Source of the DNA: Candidatus Fermentibacterales bacterium
GTDB lineage: Bacteria > Fermentibacterota > Fermentibacteria > Fermentibacterales > JAFGKQ01
NCBI GenBank assembly: GCA_016928495.1
Contig: JAFGKQ010000017.1
Location: forward strand, 1-6,607
DNA length: 6,607 nt
Direction: 5' to 3'
Positions 5,516 to 6,607 of the stretch are shown one piece after another. The translations under genes were made by a program, and so were the position numbers. The notes under the pieces were generated by a model. That model was not told where the DNA came from, made no database searches, and was given only the letters and a program-made list of their open reading frames with translations. Every line of letters begins with the position of its first letter. Within the stretch, counting starts at the first letter, position 1.

Positions 5516-5536
5516 CACGAAGATGCGTCACGGCAA
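5509..5536 (-). promoter_or_regulatory. Promoter of the fur-barrel-lipoprotein-nikL-cbiMQO operon
   Basis: On the minus strand, TTGCCG (5536 to 5531) and TATGAT (5514 to 5509, five of six matches to TATAAT) are separated by 16 bases. Transcription would start near 5502, giving a leader of about 37 bases with the Fur-gene ribosome site. The leader is too short for a cobalamin riboswitch. The Fur-type inverted repeat overlaps the -10, as expected for repression. Confidence 0.6.
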
Positions 5537-5574
5537 GTGGTCTGGGCAGGGTGGCCGGGCGCGTGCGACTGCGC

Positions 5575-5580
5575 CATAAT
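5575..5580 (+). promoter_or_regulatory. Possible -10 element of the right-hand methyltransferase
   Basis: CATAAT matches five of six -10 consensus bases and stands out in GC-rich surroundings, 38 bases before the ATG at 5619. The -35 position (TGGCCG at 5552-5557, 17-base spacing) is poor. If used, the promoter would be divergent from the metal operon and outside the Fur-type site. Confidence 0.35.
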
Positions 5581-5618
5581 GCGAGGGCTTCGGAGACGCA
5601 TGAAAGGTCGGACCAGAG

Positions 5619-6428
5619 ATGCAGGGGAAACGGAGCTACCCCGGGTTCGTCGCCGAGTTCTACGACAGGGTTCCATCCTACCAGGATCGCGGGGACGTCG
5701 ACTTCTACCTCGAGGAGGCGGTCGCCACGGGAGGCGATGTCCTCGAGCTGGGTTGCGGCACGGGCAGGGTGGCCGCGGCGACGGCACTCGCGGGACGCAG
5801 AGTCACGGGACTGGACATCTCGCCCAGCATGCTGAAGGTGTTCCGGGACAGGATCGGGTCTATGCCCGAGGACGCCGCATCCAGGATCGATCTGGTGGAG
5901 GGTGACATGCGCCGGTTCGAGCTGGGCAGGAAGTTCGGGCTGATCACCACCCCCTTCAGGTCCTTCCAGCACCTGCTGACCACCGAAGACCAGATGTCCT
6001 GTCTTGCTTGCGTGCGTGCGCATCTCGAGGAAAGGGGGAGGTTCGTGCTCGACCTCTTCAACCCGTCCGTTCCCAGGCTCGCCGATGAGAGGACGAGACG
6101 GGAGTACGGGGAGGAGCCCGAGTTCGAGATGCCCGATGGCAGGAGAGTGCAGCGCGCGTTCCGCAACGACTCGGTGGATTTCGAGCACCAGGTCCTGAAT
6201 GCCGAGATCATCTACTACGTCACTCATCCCGACGGCAGGCGGGAAAGGCTGGTCGACGCCTTCCCCCTTAGGTACCTGTTCCGGTTCGAGGCGGAGCACC
6301 TGCTGGCAAGATGTGGCTTCGAAGTCCTGAGCCTCTACTCCGACTACGACCGGTCTCCTCCCGGCTCCCGGTACCCCGGGGAGCTGGTTTTCGTGTGTTG
6401 CCCCGATTCGGCCCCGGACCGCTCCTGA
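5619..6428 (+). CDS. Class I SAM-dependent methyltransferase (Methyltransf_25-like)
   Basis: 269 residues. A complete class I methyltransferase core: motif I VLELGCGTGRVA (41-52), the strand-2 acid D66 in GLDISPSML, D96 in VEGDMRRF before strand 4, then LITTPFRSFQHLL (108-120), the TPF/FQ-L motif seen in this group, and FVLDLFNPS (142-150) for strand 5. The C-terminal third (about 165-260) is a beta-rich region (VQRAFRNDSVDFEHQVLNAEIIYYV, residues spread over 177-201, and PLRYLFRFEAEHLLARCGFEVL) typical of stand-alone small-molecule methylases. The substrate is unknown. The ATG at 5619 has only a weak ribosome site (AAAGG about 11 bases upstream), so the start is moderately sure. It is divergent from the metal operon, and no metal link is seen. 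It may be co-transcribed with the glycosyltransferase that begins 73 bases after its stop. Confidence 0.9.
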   Translation: MQGKRSYPGFVAEFYDRVPSYQDRGDVDFYLEEAVATGGDVLELGCGTGRVAAATALAGRRVTGLDISPSMLKVFRDRIGSMPEDAASRIDLVEGDMRRFELGRKFGLITTPFRSFQHLLTTEDQMSCLACVRAHLEERGRFVLDLFNPSVPRLADERTRREYGEEPEFEMPDGRRVQRAFRNDSVDFEHQVLNAEIIYYVTHPDGRRERLVDAFPLRYLFRFEAEHLLARCGFEVLSLYSDYDRSPPGSRYPGELVFVCCPDSAPDRS

Positions 6429-6430
6429 AA

Positions 6431-6454
6431 CCTTGCCCGGGCGCGGGGGCAGGG
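6431..6454 (+). terminator. GC-rich hairpin after the methyltransferase
   Basis: CCTTGCCC (6431-6438) pairs with GGGCAGGG (6447-6454), eight pairs including one G-U, around an eight-base loop, two bases after the stop codon. No T tract follows (AGCATCATC), so it may be a weak terminator or an mRNA-stabilising or processing hairpin between co-transcribed genes. Confidence 0.4.
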
Positions 6455-6487
6455 AGCATCATCTGGCTGGCGCTCGAGGCTGCTGAC

Positions 6488-6493
6488 AGGAGG
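6488..6493 (+). promoter_or_regulatory. Ribosome binding site that points to a CTG start
   Basis: AGGAGG is a perfect Shine-Dalgarno, eight bases before CTG at 6502. In the reading frame of the following protein a TGA stop lies just upstream (6484-6486), and there is no ATG, GTG or TTG between that stop and the first predicted strand of the protein. Confidence 0.65.
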
Positions 6494-6501
6494 GCGTCGA
6501 T

Positions 6502-6607
6502 CTGAGCAAGCGTGTCCTCATCGTGTCCCAGGAGTACCCTCCCAGGGTCGGGGGGGCCGGGATCGTGGCGCTTCAGTACGCTGAGGGGCTGAGCTCCAGG
6601 GGACACG
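6502..6607 (+). CDS. Glycosyltransferase family 4-type N-terminus, cut off by the window edge
   Basis: 35 codons are visible. The sequence reads SKRVLIVSQEYPPRVGGAG and continues IVALQYAEGLSSRGH: a first beta strand (RVLIVS), the EYPPRVGGAG loop and a helix ending in RGH. This is the standard opening of GT4 (glycogen-synthase/PimA-like, GT-B fold) glycosyltransferases, where the Gly-Gly loop contacts the donor or acceptor. Such enzymes act in the cytoplasm in cell-surface polysaccharide or glycolipid synthesis. The start is taken as CTG 6502 because of the AGGAGG eight bases upstream and the in-frame stop at 6484; the next usable codon, GTG at 6523, would delete most of the first strand. The catalytic half lies outside the window. 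Confidence 0.78.
   Translation, partial: MSKRVLIVSQEYPPRVGGAGIVALQYAEGLSSRGH

Noticed and set aside
5544-5775. Fourteen-base direct repeat GGGCAGGGTGGCCG at 5544-5557 and 5762-5775
   Set aside because: One copy is intergenic and the other encodes motif I of the methyltransferase. There is no further similarity around the copies, so chance in GC-rich DNA is the simplest explanation.
5466-6299. Long in-frame N-terminal extension of the Fur gene
   Set aside because: It runs antisense to a clear methyltransferase and through the promoter region. The Fur fold starts right after the ATG at 5465 with a strong ribosome site.
1-6607. tRNA, rRNA, CRISPR array, insertion sequence or phage genes
   Set aside because: None was seen: no spaced direct repeats, no transposase-like frame, no terminal inverted repeats around genes, and no tRNA-like cloverleaf recognised by eye.

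Overview
The window comes from a high-GC bacterium with a Gram-negative style envelope: it encodes a predicted outer-membrane beta-barrel and a lipoprotein, and uses Shine-Dalgarno sites of the GGAGG type. Arginine is often coded by AGG or AGA despite the GC richness. Nothing here fixes the phylum; an uncultured environmental lineage is plausible, but that is inference.

Layout. Positions 1-475 (minus strand) hold the N-terminal part of a SAM-dependent methyltransferase that runs off the left edge. Positions 476-837 are non-coding, with a candidate promoter and four short inverted repeats that could form a structured leader for that gene. Positions 838-5465 (minus strand) hold a tight six-gene operon, in transcription order: Fur-family metalloregulator, exported beta-barrel-like protein, lipoprotein with a His/Cys-rich C-terminus, NikL-like accessory protein, NikM/CbiM substrate-binding permease, CbiQ permease and CbiO/NikO ATPase (the last three being the ECF transporter core, so seven proteins counting the regulator). 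Nearly all neighbours overlap by 4-22 bases. Positions 5466-5618 are a divergent intergenic region with a well-formed promoter for the operon overlapped by a Fur-type inverted repeat. Positions 5619-6428 (plus strand) hold a second, unrelated class I methyltransferase. From 6502 to the right edge is the start of a GT4-type glycosyltransferase.

How the genes fit together. The operon reads as a self-regulated import route for a transition metal, most likely nickel or cobalt. The regulator would sense the metal and repress its own promoter. The barrel could pass metal across the outer membrane, the lipoprotein and the NikL-like protein could handle it in the periplasm, and the NikM-CbiQ-CbiO complex would move it into the cytoplasm. 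The transporter core is secure from motifs. The roles of the barrel and lipoprotein are inferred from position and composition. No cobalamin riboswitch was seen ahead of the operon, so control appears to be by the Fur-family protein. The notable points are this envelope-spanning gene set, two probable CTG start codons, and a series of NTGA stop/start overlaps. The two methyltransferases and the glycosyltransferase have no evident link to metal uptake.
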